This document shows positions 47,293 to 58,761 of a stretch of 64,000 nucleotides of DNA, one piece after another (positions within the stretch are counted from its first letter, which is position 1; every line of letters begins with the position of its first letter). The notes beneath the pieces are model-generated. The model saw nothing but the letters and a program-made list of their open reading frames with translations, had not been told where the DNA came from and searched no databases. The DNA is taken from the NCBI GenBank assembly GCA_002245135.1, contig NGBS01000018.1:62001-126000 (forward strand). Direction: 5' to 3'. Source of the DNA: Proteromonas lacertae. Its lineage: Eukaryota > Sar > Bigyra > Opalinata > Proteromonadidae. The translations under genes and the position numbers were made by a program.

Positions 47293-50200
47293 ATGTTGTT
47301 TTTCATATCTTTTGTTGTAGTTGTGTGTAGTTTTGCTTATGGTTATGATAATATTCATTATAATGTAACAGCTAGAGTTTATTTCACTGATTACAAAAAT
47401 TCACCTGTTATTGAGATGAATGATTATATGGTTTATTCAATCTTAAATCCAAACAATTTTCATCTAATTATGGGAAATGCCATCATCACATACTCAGAAA
47501 GTATACACAAATATGCAATTTATCTCATCAAATACTCATACAGAGAAGAAAAAAAAGTGAAAGCTGCACAGAATAAGTACAGTCCTGTTTTTAACACAAA
47601 AATGGTATTTGGAGTGTTTAGAGTTGCATTTCAAAGTTCAGCTACAACCTGTGTAAGCCAAGATCAAGCTAAATTTGGTTTAGTATATATAGACTTAGTA
47701 TGGAGATTATTAACAGGAAATAGAGTGACTTTAGACTTTGATTCAACATATTATTCTTCAAAATGTCTGAAAGGTGATTATTCTTTTGATCATTTAACAG
47801 TAATGGCTGCTGCATATAATGATGCAAGAGATACTGATGGTATAGGACAAAGACTGTTTAATACTCGAATATATTTTTGTGATGATTGGGATAGTGGTGA
47901 AAACTATGAAGGAAGAGCAACTTTAGGAAGAATTGACTATTTTACAAATAGAGCTAATATGTTTGCATTACTCAAGTGGAATCCAATTCCAACAAAGAAG
48001 AATGAAAAATATTTAAAGAATCTAATTCATGAAGTAATGCATACAGCTGGTTTAGGTCATGCAGGCTTTATAAGTTATGATGCTGGTGGTTATGGTTTTT
48101 TAAAGAACTACTATTATAAAGATGATTATGATGATTATAGTAGTACAATGGGTTTTGCTGCAGATTGGTATTGTATACCTGGAATACATGCATATAATAT
48201 GATTATCACTCAAAGTCATCCAGAACCTCATTATATTCGCAAATTAACTACTCCAGGTAAACAAGTGTGGAGAATATATGCATGGGATTATCCTTATTCA
48301 AGATATTTCTTAGGCAGAGATGAACCAAATTATAAAGAAAATGATATGATTGGTGGAATTAGATTTGATCATAATGTGTTTAGTGTAGATGTACCTTATG
48401 ACAAAAAAAAGATTAACAGTATGATGAATGAGCCTGATTTAATAGATGGTAGTTTATTATTTGAGTTTAGATGGTTTCCAGCTGGATTAAAAGAGTGGGG
48501 AAATAGAGGAATCAAATTCACATATGGTGATGTTAATAAGACGGATAAAGATAGGAATTATGATTTGTATAGGACAAGTATGTATATTGATTTACATTGG
48601 GATAATATATTCACATCAACTCAATTACCTTTAGGTGTAACACTCTATCCACAACAAGATATTGGAACTTTAACATATAGAATTGTAAATGCTCACATAA
48701 TTAATCCATCTATATCAATAACTGAAGATATGATATATAAAGATATTCCTACTAAAATTGATTATATGGATTTACCATGGATGGAAATAGAAATTGATTA
48801 TAAGCCGAATGTTCCAAGTAAATTGCCTTCTGATACTCCACCACCATTACCGACAATGATTTATTCTCCAAATATTGTAGTTTGTAATTATAATGAAATG
48901 ATTTTTAGTTTAGAATGTCAAAGAACAAATACTTTGGATTACTTCTGGACTTATGTAAAGAATAATGGAGATAGAGATATTGATACTCCAAGAATATATG
49001 ATGCTTTTACTTCAACTCCAATGAAGAATATGAGATTTGGATCGTTTAGTATGTTAGGTGGTTATAGAACAAATAATTATTTTTTAGTACATGGAAATTA
49101 TCATAAAGCTACTCGTAGAACATTGATAAAAGTATTAAGTCTTATAAATGTACCTACATTTCCATTCTATTTTTGTCAGAAATGTCAAATTAATCAGAAT
49201 AGTAATAAGTTAAGAAATAATGGAACATATTTAGAAGGTAATGTTTTACTTAGTAATTCTATCCCAATTCCTCAAAATGGAAAATTGGTAATTAATGATT
49301 TATACTATACAGAAATAGAAGTAAAACGAAATTCAGATGGTTCAGTTGAACAGGTAATTCCTGAATTAAAACTACAAGGTTTTGCTCTTTGTTTCTTTAT
49401 GCTTAAGGAATCAAATGGAAAGACAAATAATTATTATTCATTTTATGTATATCATACTGAAAATACTGAGGAAAGAATCGCTTATCAATCTGTTTTAGGA
49501 AAAGAAAATGAATTTATTATAAAACCAGCTGTTATTCCACCTAATTATAATACTCAACCTGGTTTAATATCTCCTCGTAAATTGAAGAAAGATGAAATGC
49601 TAATATTTCCTATATTGCACATGAATTATAATGATTATTTCTTTATCGATTTTGAAGGAACTATTCCTAGTGATTTAGTTATAACATTTGAGACTGATAA
49701 TGGAAATAAAACAAAGAAAATAACAGGTTTAGACGGAATAAAAGATTTGTCAATATCAATTTCATATATTGAATTGATTAATTTTTCATTTGGATATGGA
49801 CAGATATATTCTTTTAGATTTAATCAAGAAGTGACTCTATTGAATATAAGACCAGTTTATCAATCTAAAAATAGTGATAATCCACCAAATCAAGCTAAGA
49901 AGGAGAATGAAAGAGTTTCTGTAGGAAAGAAACAGTTTTATATTACTCATGATGAAATAAAATATGGATATACATTCCATTCATTCAAAAAAGTAGTTAA
50001 TGGTAAAACTTATGATTTTATCAGTGCTAATGATTATTATTCAATTAGTGGTGGAGGAGATGGAGGAGATGGTGGAGATGGTGGAGATGGAGGAAATGAT
50101 GAAAATGATAAAAAAGAAAGTTTCAATAAAAACTTGATGTACTATATAATAGGAGGAGTTGGAGGTTTATTAGTGTTATGCTGTGTTGTGTGTGTTATTT

Positions 50201-50430
50201 GTAGATGTAAAAGAAAAGCAGCTTCTAGAAATTCATCTTCTCATCAATATCCAACAGCTTCTAAAGCTGGTAGATATCCAGCTCCACCACAAGCAAATAG
50301 ATATCCAGCACCTCCGAAAGGAAATAACTATCCAGTACCTCCACTTCAGAATAGTTATCCAATATCTGCAGCTCCACCTCCTCCACCACCAATTAATAGG
50401 TATCCTCCTCCTCCTCCAACAACAAATTAG
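47293..50430 (+). CDS. Type I membrane metalloprotease, M11/gametolysin-like metzincin
   Basis: 1,045 residues, intronless. A signal peptide (MLFFISFVVVVCSFAYG) leads a large extracellular part. The zinc site HEVMHTAGLGH is at residues 246-256. It fits HExxHxxGxxH, with a Met-turn candidate SSTMGFA around residue 286; both are metzincin features. Spacing and the GLxH form are closest to peptidase family M11 (gametolysin/autolysin). A Gly/Asp-rich spacer (about 50050-50100), a transmembrane helix (YYIIGGVGGLLVLCCVVCVI, about residues 947-970) and a cytoplasmic Pro-rich tail with repeated RYPAPP-type units follow. Likely a surface protease. The tail could bind SH3/WW/profilin domains (inference). 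The ATG at 47293 was chosen because the signal peptide starts there. Confidence 0.82.
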   Translation: MLFFISFVVVVCSFAYGYDNIHYNVTARVYFTDYKNSPVIEMNDYMVYSILNPNNFHLIMGNAIITYSESIHKYAIYLIKYSYREEKKVKAAQNKYSPVFNTKMVFGVFRVAFQSSATTCVSQDQAKFGLVYIDLVWRLLTGNRVTLDFDSTYYSSKCLKGDYSFDHLTVMAAAYNDARDTDGIGQRLFNTRIYFCDDWDSGENYEGRATLGRIDYFTNRANMFALLKWNPIPTKKNEKYLKNLIHEVMHTAGLGHAGFISYDAGGYGFLKNYYYKDDYDDYSSTMGFAADWYCIPGIHAYNMIITQSHPEPHYIRKLTTPGKQVWRIYAWDYPYSRYFLGRDEPNYKENDMIGGIRFDHNVFSVDVPYDKKKINSMMNEPDLIDGSLLFEFRWFPAGLKEWGNRGIKFTYGDVNKTDKDRNYDLYRTSMYIDLHWDNIFTSTQLPLGVTLYPQQDIGTLTYRIVNAHIINPSISITEDMIYKDIPTKIDYMDLPWMEIEIDYKPNVPSKLPSDTPPPLPTMIYSPNIVVCNYNEMIFSLECQRTNTLDYFWTYVKNNGDRDIDTPRIYDAFTSTPMKNMRFGSFSMLGGYRTNNYFLVHGNYHKATRRTLIKVLSLINVPTFPFYFCQKCQINQNSNKLRNNGTYLEGNVLLSNSIPIPQNGKLVINDLYYTEIEVKRNSDGSVEQVIPELKLQGFALCFFMLKESNGKTNNYYSFYVYHTENTEERIAYQSVLGKENEFIIKPAVIPPNYNTQPGLISPRKLKKDEMLIFPILHMNYNDYFFIDFEGTIPSDLVITFETDNGNKTKKITGLDGIKDLSISISYIELINFSFGYGQIYSFRFNQEVTLLNIRPVYQSKNSDNPPNQAKKENERVSVGKKQFYITHDEIKYGYTFHSFKKVVNGKTYDFISANDYYSISGGGDGGDGGDGGDGGNDENDKKESFNKNLMYYIIGGVGGLLVLCCVVCVICRCKRKAASRNSSSHQYPTASKAGRYPAPPQANRYPAPPKGNNYPVPPLQNSYPISAAPPPPPPINRYPPPPPTTN

Positions 50431-50532
50431 TGGATTATATGCTTCATATATCTATATAGTGATTTGTTATATTTGTTGAGTGTTTTTTGTTTTTTTAAAT
50501 TCTATGTAACGGTTTTATTTTTGAAACAAAAA

Positions 50533-51327
50533 ATGTCTATTCCTGGTTATATAATTGAGAAAGAAGTTCAAAAATACCTCAGATATACTGCTTATCAAGT
50601 AAAACAAGAGAATACTAATAAACAATTTATCGCCTTTAACTATCCAACCAATAATGATGCAAACAATGAATTGTTTAATTATCAAATACAATTTCTAAAA
50701 GAAAATCGATCACCATATTTTTTGTGCCAAATAAGTGAAGTGAGAGATGAAAATTCAAATACTATACTTTATGAGAACTGTCCTCGAAATTTAAGTCATT
50801 ATATTAATGAATGTAAAGAGAAGAATGTTAAAATTCCTGAATCAGTATGTTAATGTATATAATTTACTAATTAGGTAATAATCAAGATAATAGTAGATCT
50901 ATGTAAGGGTTTATCTGATCTGCATGAACAGTACATCGCGCATGGTAATATATGCCCAGAATTGATATTTCTAACACCTTCAAATGAAGTCAAATTATGT
51001 GGTTTTACAACACTCTTATTTAGTAATCATCCTCATCATATTTCAGTTAAATATTGTTGTCCAGAATTACTATCAAAAGAACCAGAAAGGACTACTGCTT
51101 GCGATATATGGAGTATTGGTATTATTATTTATGAATTATGTACTTTGAGTCAATTATTCAAAGGTTTCATTGATATTACTGATTATGTTACAAATGATTA
51201 TGAAATTCCTTCTATTCCTGATGAATATAGTGATAAATTGAGTGATTTAATTAGTGATTGTCTGAGTATAGATAGCGATGAAAGACCAACTATTGAAGAA
51301 ATATTAGAAATGTTTGAGAATAATTAA
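50533..51327 (+). CDS. Predicted pseudokinase
   Basis: Two exons (50533-50844, 50875-51327; 30-nt intron) give 254 residues. The C-lobe is kinase-like: LCKGLSDLHEQYIAHGN, CCPELLSKEPERTTACDIWS (DxWSxG and APE equivalents), and DERPTIEEILEMF. All three catalytic motifs are degraded: the HRDLKxxN loop is HGNICPEL, DFG is CGF, and the VAIK lysine position reads FIAFNY. No glycine-rich loop is obvious. It is therefore probably a binding or scaffolding pseudokinase. The intron is required to join IPES to VIIKIIVDLCKGL. Confidence 0.8.
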
Positions 51328-51410
51328 TTATTTTTTAAGTTTTGTAAAATGTATTATTTTGATTTCTTTTGTATTAAAAATAAATAAAAATAGAATTTAT
51401 TAAATAACAA

Positions 51411-54400
51411 TTAAATATTCCTTTGAACTATTAAAGCGCTTTCTAATGCTATATTTTCATTCTCTAAGTTTGAAATGATTATTTTCAAACTTATATTATC
51501 TCTTTGAACATTTTGAAGTTGATAATTCAATAAATTATACTTTTCTTCATAAGATCTCTAAAAATAATAAATATATTATATTATATACAAGTTGTTGTAA
51601 TGCTACATCATATCTTTGAGATATATCTTTATAACCGCTTTTCAAATACTTTATTTCTTTTGACCTATATTCAAGGCATTTATTCAATGAAGATAATTCA
51701 ATACTTCCATCATTCTCCTATATATAAACGATAAAAACAAAGAGATTATTATACTGCAAATGTGAAAGAAGGAATCTCACTACTTATGCATGATAAATTA
51801 GATGGAATGTCAAATGCTTTTGGAACAAGAACGTGAAGAATTGGACTACTTACAAATGACAACGATTGAGAAGTGAGATTTGTAGTAGTTGATTTCTGAG
51901 ATAATGATCTAATCATATTAATATCACTTTCACTATATTTGTCACTGTCTGAATATCTTAGAAAAGATTTGGGTATAATCTTCTTTTCATCATAATTACC
52001 ACTTTCATTATTATTATTATTAATGATAATATGATTATTAAAATCATTTGGATCGGGATTCTTTTGAATTGTGATTGTCGTTGAAGTAGTGAGTGGTTGG
52101 GATTTAGATGATTTCTTTGATTCTGTATTATTCAGTATTATTGTTGTACTTTTGGGAGGTAATCTTGGTTTCATTACCATTGTAGGTAATACAGTTTCAT
52201 TTAATGTGATATTGTTCTTTTCATTATTCTTTTCATCATATTCTAATGTAGTTAAAGGGTATTGAACAGTATTAAGAATCATTTCATTGTTTATATTGTT
52301 AAAAGTTTTTGATAATTCTTCAATATTTAGAACTGAATCAGAATTTGATCTTGATATTGTCATATTATGTATTTCATCACTAAGTATATTTACAACATCA
52401 TATTCAACTGTATTGTAATTCTTAGCTGTATTTGACAAGTATACTGATGTATAATTAAACACAGTTGATAAATCTGTCTCTCTACAAATACCACTATCTA
52501 ATGTATAATTAAACAAACATAGCTTTGTGTCAACTTTAAACTCAACTAATGGTTGATTAATAAGGGTAAATAAACAATCTGTATCACAAATAGAATCAAT
52601 ATCATTGTATATAAGATTCAAGTTTGTTTCTTCATTCAATATACCAATACTATCATAATCATTTATCATACAATTCTCTTCTTCTGTTGAAACAATATCA
52701 ATTCCTTCTCCTTCAACTAACATCATTCTTATAGTTTCACCTTCTAGAGATTCTTCTACATATTCATTAATTACAGTTTTATAATCTGTTTCAATTAGAG
52801 TAAATTCTTTGTTTTCATTATAAATAAAATCTGAAGACAATTGTACTGAATATTTACATACAATTTCTTCATCTCTATTACTTGTACAAACTAAATCCAT
52901 TGGTTCAAATTCAATATTGATTAATGATTCATTTGTATATGATGAGGTGATAATTTCATTGTTTATTGATGAAACAACACCATAATATTTCGTAGTTTCA
53001 CCATCATTCTCATTTATTAAGTCATTTTCAGGATATGTTATAATATTCATTGATTCATCATATATATAACTAAGAATAGAAGTAACTAATGTATTGACAT
53101 TATCACTTTCATTCTCTGTTGATATAATCTCTATTATTTCACTATTAACAATATCAAATTGTTTTTCTTCTTTTTCATCAAATATTTGTATATTATCACA
53201 TATAATCATTTCATTATTCTCTTCTGATTTTTGAATATTTAATATCTCTTTTTCCAATTCCATTTTATCACTCTTTAATTGATTGTTTTCTATTGTTAAT
53301 TGAAGTATTATATCTTCAAAATTGTCTTTATAATACACTTCTATATCACTATATTCAACAAAATCAATTATTATCTTTTCATTCTTTCTTATTGAGTTGT
53401 TATCAGTTATTCTATCCTTTGTAATACTATCAATAGTTTGAGTTGATTTGGAGAAATACAGTTTTGGATCAATTAACAATGAATTCTCTAGAAAACTAAT
53501 CGAATTACTTTCATTCAATGAAGCTGATTGGTTATTATCAATTTGAGATTTTAAATTATTATTTTCTTTCTGTAAATGATTTATTTTCCTCTTATACTTT
53601 TCTAGTTTTTCATTATTATTGTTATATGTTTGTATTGCTGTTGTTATTAATCCACTAAATGACAATTTCTTATTATAATTTTCATTATCAATAAAAGATG
53701 TTGTTTTATATTGAATTATTCTATTATTCTTTAATCTTTTATCGATATGCTTCAGATTCTTTGATATTTTATCATTAATCTGTAAAAGTTTCATATTTTG
53801 GTTGTTAATAGTCACAATTTGATGATATACTGGGTTATCATATATCATATTCAATTGAGATTTCATTAGAATTAGTTTTGGTTTATATTTACATTGTATA
53901 ACCCTTGTTTTATATATCAATATTTGACCAATTGGTTGTTTTAGTCGAATATACTTTTCTTTTAGACTATTATTCTCATTTTCTAATGTTTTGATATCAT
54001 TCTTATAATTATTGATTATTCCATCAAAATATTTCTTTTCTGACTTTAATGTAATGATTATATCTTTACTACTTTGTAATCTTGAAGTAAATTCCTCTAT
54101 TTGTCTTTTTAGTTTTGAATTTTCTGTTTCAATCATCGATTGTTGCTTTTCATAAGACATTTTTTCTTTTTTATTCTCCTTCAATGTAATTTTCATCTTT
54201 TCTATATCATCTGCCTTTTCTTTCACTTCTTTTATCAGTTTTATTATACTATCATTCAGTTTCTTCTTTGTAACATTCAATTCGTTGTTTATATTATTAT
54301 ATTTCTGTGTTATATCATCATTATTTATCTTCAATAACTTGTTCTCAGTTTGTAGGTCTGATATCTTCTGTTCATTCTTATGAATAACATCTTGTAAACT

Positions 54401-57400
54401 ATTGTTCTTGTGTAACAATGTAGTGAGTGAATTATTCATTTGATTTTGTGCTTTTAATATAGATATTGATTTATCATTACTACTATTTGATAATGGAGGT
54501 TTTGATTCAATAGAAAATGAATGTGAAGCTTTAATTGATTTTCTTCTTGATGTTTGTTGATTGGCTATAGTTACTGAATTACTTCTTTTATGAGTTTTTG
54601 TTTTTGTTTTAGTTGGCGAAGAAGTAGTATTTATTGTTTCATTCAATTTGTTATTTTCATTCTTTAGATCTGTTATTTCAGTCATTAATTCAGTTATTCT
54701 TTTACTGGATTTTATATTTTCTTCTTTTAATAACTCATTTTTCTTCGATAAAGTAGATATTTGATAGTTTAATTCTATCTCTGTCTTATTTGGATGTAAT
54801 TTATTGGGTGTTTCAAAATTTACTTTCTTTTTGGGTGTAAATTTCAACTTCCTTCTTACTGGAGTTGTATTTTTTTCTTCGTTGTTTTGGGAATTGTTCA
54901 TTTCTTCTATTTTTAAGTTCAATTCTTTTATTCCTTTATTCAAATCTCTATTTTTCAATAACATTTCTTCTTCTTTCTTCTTTAACTCGATTATTTGATT
55001 CTGTAGTGAATGATTCTTTTTTGATAGTTCAGATATTTTGGTGTTTAATTCAACTTGAGTTTTACTGATATGCGGCTCTTCTTCTTCATTTTGTCGTTTT
55101 ATTGGAACAGATTTAGATCTTTTCTTTGTTTGTGGTTTCTGTTTTGATGGAGTTTTTTGAACAGATAAAGATCTCTGATTTTCTACTGATTTCTTAAGTT
55201 TCTCAATTTGTTCATCTTTTTCCTTTATTTTATCTTTCATTTTATTCAAATTTTCTTTAATTTCTTTCACTTTGTTAGATAATGTGTTAATCTTTTCATT
55301 TTTACTTTCATTGTCATTTTTCAATTCATGGTTCTTATTAACTAAATTAGATATTTGTTTATTTAGTTCAATTTCACTCTTACTGATATGTGGTTCTTCA
55401 TGTTGTTGTTTAACTGGAACAGATTTAGATCTTTTCTTTGTTTGTGGTTTTTGTTTAGGAGTATTTTGAACTGATAAAGATCTCTGATTTTCTACTGATT
55501 TCTTCAGTTTTTGAATCTCTTTATCTTTCTCACTCATTTCTTCTTTCATTTTATTCAAATCTTGTTTTATATCTTTCATTTTACTTGATAATTCATTGAT
55601 TCTTTCATTTTTACTATCAACATCTTTTTTCAATTCATGGTTCTTGCTTACTAGATTGGATATTTGTCTATTTAATTGAATTTCACTTCTGTTTTTATGT
55701 TCACTCTTTGGTTCTTTCTTCGTAGGTGTAAATCTAATTCTTCTATTCACAGATTTGGACGGAGTTTGAGTAAAAGTATTATTCATATTTGATTCTTCAT
55801 CACTTACTAATATGGAATTGTACGTAGTTAAAGGTGTCATTTTGGTAGAATGAATAGCTGTAGGAGATAATGCTCTATAATAGTTTATTGGATTAATTGT
55901 TTTTGATAATATTCTATTTCTTTTTTTATTGGTTTGTTGATAATTTCTATTGAAATAATAAAATAATATTCACTTACTTACTCTGAATCGCTTTTTTCAA
56001 CATCTATTGGTAATGGGGATGTTGTATTATCATTGGTTTCGATTTTTCTATTCTGAGGTGAAAAAGAACAGATTGGAATGATATTTGAAGTTAGGAGAAT
56101 TGTTGAAGTGTTAGATTCTTCATCTATTTCTTCATTATTTATCTTATCATCTATAAATTCTAATAAAGGATAGTTATATGTTGATAATTGAGAAATTTCA
56201 TCCAATAGTGTGGGTGTTGCAAGTATAATACTATCATTCAAATTTAATTCCAAGATGTCATATATTAGATATCCAATATCAACATAATCTGTTGACAGAC
56301 ACGAGATAATTGGCAAAGAAATATATGTACAACTAACATGTGTTTGATGTAAATTTGTTTCTGGAGGTGATGGTGGTTGAGATGGAGGTGGTGGAGGAGA
56401 ATCAAGTGAATCAATATCTTCATTATCTATTCTATTTGATTGTGGCTCAATATATTTATCTATCTCAGAAATTAATTTGTGAGAGATCTCTCTATAGAGA
56501 TAAAATAAACATAAATATAATAAATACTCAAATTCTAAATCAATACCATCATTCATTCCAGCCGGATCATTAACATACGTTGAATTAACTATATTTCCAC
56601 TTTGTTCTAACAAAAATTCATATTTTTGAACAATGATGAGATATTCTCCTTCAACAGACTCTAATTTCTTACATGTACTTTGATATCTATTATCTAATTC
56701 AACATACTTACCTTTCAATTGTGTCAATAGCTTCCTCATATCTCTATTACTTTCTTCAATTAATTCCATATGCTGTGTTTGTTGCTGGTTCAAATTATCT
56801 CCTTTATTATTATCAAAATAGGAAGAATTAGATTGGTTTAATGTTGTAAAAGATGTTCCATTGTAGTCTTTTGCATTTACACTATTTTGTATATATTTAT
56901 TATTATTTTTGACATTCTGGACTTTTAAATTGAAATTTAACTGTTTGATTTTACTTTCTAAATCTTTAATTTTGATATTTAATAAATGATTATCTTCTTC
57001 CACTTGATTCTTATATTTATTCAATTCTTTTATCTCATTATTTGTTTTATTCCTCAATTCTTTAAGTTCATTTGTTAAGTCATAAATTTTAGTTGAATAA
57101 TTTGAGATTGAATTTGTTAGAAGTTCATTTTCTTTCTCCAATTCCTTTTTCTATTCATTATCAATAATTATAAAATAAATATATACTTTTGATTCATATT
57201 TACTTTCTATTAAATCATTTTTATTCTTTAATTCACTGTTCTTTTTTTCTAATTCGTTTATTTTCATTGCAAGAATCAGATTTTCATCATCTTTTTTACT
57301 CTTTTTATCCATCATTGAAAATACTTTAGAAGTCTTTTCTTCTTCCATTGATTTGATTTGTTTCTTTAGAGATTTTATTTCATTTTCCTGTTGTGAAATT

Positions 57401-58414
57401 CTATTTGAAAGTAATACTTTTTCTCCTTTTAAATCATGAATCTATAGGATAATAACAAAACAATAAAATATTATACTTGAGAATCATTATTTTCATCTTT
57501 TTCTACTTCTAATAGCTTCTTCTCTAGTGCTTTATTCTTTTGAATTAATTCATTATTTTGTAAATTAACATTCTCATTTTCTTTCTTTAATGTTTTATTA
57601 TCATTTGATAATCTTAATAATGCATCATTCAATTTCATTATTTGCTTTCTCATATCATTTATTAACTGTTGATTGTTTCTATTCTCCATTAATACTTTTG
57701 AATTATTATCTTCACTTTGTACTTCAACATCTTTCATTATTGTTGCTAAATAACTATTATATTATAAAAATACTATGTTTTTGTGAACTTTTCAGACTTT
57801 TATTAATTGCTTTTAATCTGTTTATCATAGTTAATTGTTGCTATAAAATTGTAAATAAACATAAAACGAAATATATACCGATGTAGCTTGAGTTAGGTTT
57901 ATTATTTGTGTTGTTTTGTTCTGTAAATCATTTGAAAGGTTTTTTATTGTTTCTATATCTTGATTTAAGTTATTCTGTTGAGATGTAATTAATTTGTTCT
58001 TTTGCTTTAGTTCTTGCTTTAAAAGCCTAATTTGACTATTTAATTGATCATAGCTATTTGTTGTAATAGTAAAAGCATTTGTTGGAGGAATTCGAAGGTG
58101 GAAGTGTTAAAAATGAGTGAGAAGAAGAAGGTTCTTGTTTATTAATTGATTGGATTATTGCATTTATATCATCAACAGAAGTATTTGGCTCTGACAAATA
58201 ACTCTTCATAGTTTTAGATAATTCTTTTTCGATTTTGCTATTCTCTTTCGACATTTCACTCAAATCGGGAATTGTGTATAATGAAGATTCATTCCTCTAT
58301 TTAACATGATAATGAATGTGTATACTGTTCTAGAAAGAGATTTTAGTCTTGAAGGACTTTTATGTTCTTTTCTTGATTTCTATACATTAATATATTGATT
58401 TATAATTTTACCAT
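51411..58414 (-). CDS. Giant coiled-coil protein (about 2,200 aa)
   Basis: At least ten exons form one gene. The apparent stop at 55978 lies inside an intron with donor GA|GTAAGT, which links DSE to NYQQTNKKRNRIL and merges two long frames. The first exon is the ATG alone (58412-58414), followed by a 32-nt intron. Nearly the whole protein is heptad coiled coil rich in Lys/Glu/Asn/Leu. A Pro-rich patch lies near 56.37 kb. An acidic, non-coiled Ser/Thr/Ile-rich region lies at about 51.8-53.3 kb. Tandem repeats with basic RSKSVP patches occupy 55.06-55.70 kb. The C-terminus (51411-51720) is again coiled coil. One +1 frame transition sits near 58.09 kb. Likely a cytoskeletal, centrosomal or Golgi-tether protein; no orthologue recognised. 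Confidence 0.75.
55063..55698 (-). repeat. Tandem 318-bp coding repeats in the coiled-coil gene
   Basis: Two adjacent units with a 318-bp (106-codon) period each encode ELN(R/K)QISNLV(S/N)KNHELK, a charged coil, KKSVENQRSLSVQ, a KKRSKSVP patch, and EEPHISK. Weaker copies continue toward 54.5 kb (VELNTKISELSKKNHSL, IELNYQISTLSKKNELL). The period was measured from the TACTGATATG marker at 55063 and 55381. Confidence 0.75.
58412..58414 (-). other. Start-codon-only coding exon
   Basis: ATG is followed immediately by a 32-nt intron (GTAAAA...TATAG). The next exon starts KSRKEHKSPSRLKSL and splices across a 29-nt intron to RNESSLYTIPDL. Both downstream frames lack any usable ATG before an in-frame stop, which supports this model. 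An unseen upstream exon is the alternative. Confidence 0.5.
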
Positions 58415-58761
58415 TATATATTTTCACTTTTTAACCTGTACATAAAACAACAAGAATTTAAATTTTAAAAATAGTTTGAGAGAATCAAGTTTATATAAAA
58501 TTTCATATCAAATATTGCATTAAATAAACAACTATGATGATTTATTTTGACATTTTTGTTATTTATGTTGTACAATTTATTAATTTTACTACTTATTTAA
58601 AGATAAGGAAATAATTCTGTTTCATTTTATTTATATGATATTATTTATTTAACTATAACTGCTGTTGATAAATACAGTATGTTTTATAGCAATAAATATC
58701 AAATATCTTCAAAACTATTTTAAAAAGTATAACTGTCATTTTTTTAAATTTTTGAAAAGTA
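58415..58761. other. Intergenic, 347 bp, between two divergent coiled-coil genes
   Basis: The largest divergent spacer in the window. It is extremely AT-rich with several stretches of T and A. I see no gene, RNA or repeat. It must contain both promoters. Confidence 0.5.

Noticed and set aside
55978-55980. End of a separate coiled-coil gene at 55978
   Set aside because: The stop is within an intron (GA|GTAAGT donor, TTTCAATAG acceptor). The frame continues into the next long exon, so the two are one gene.
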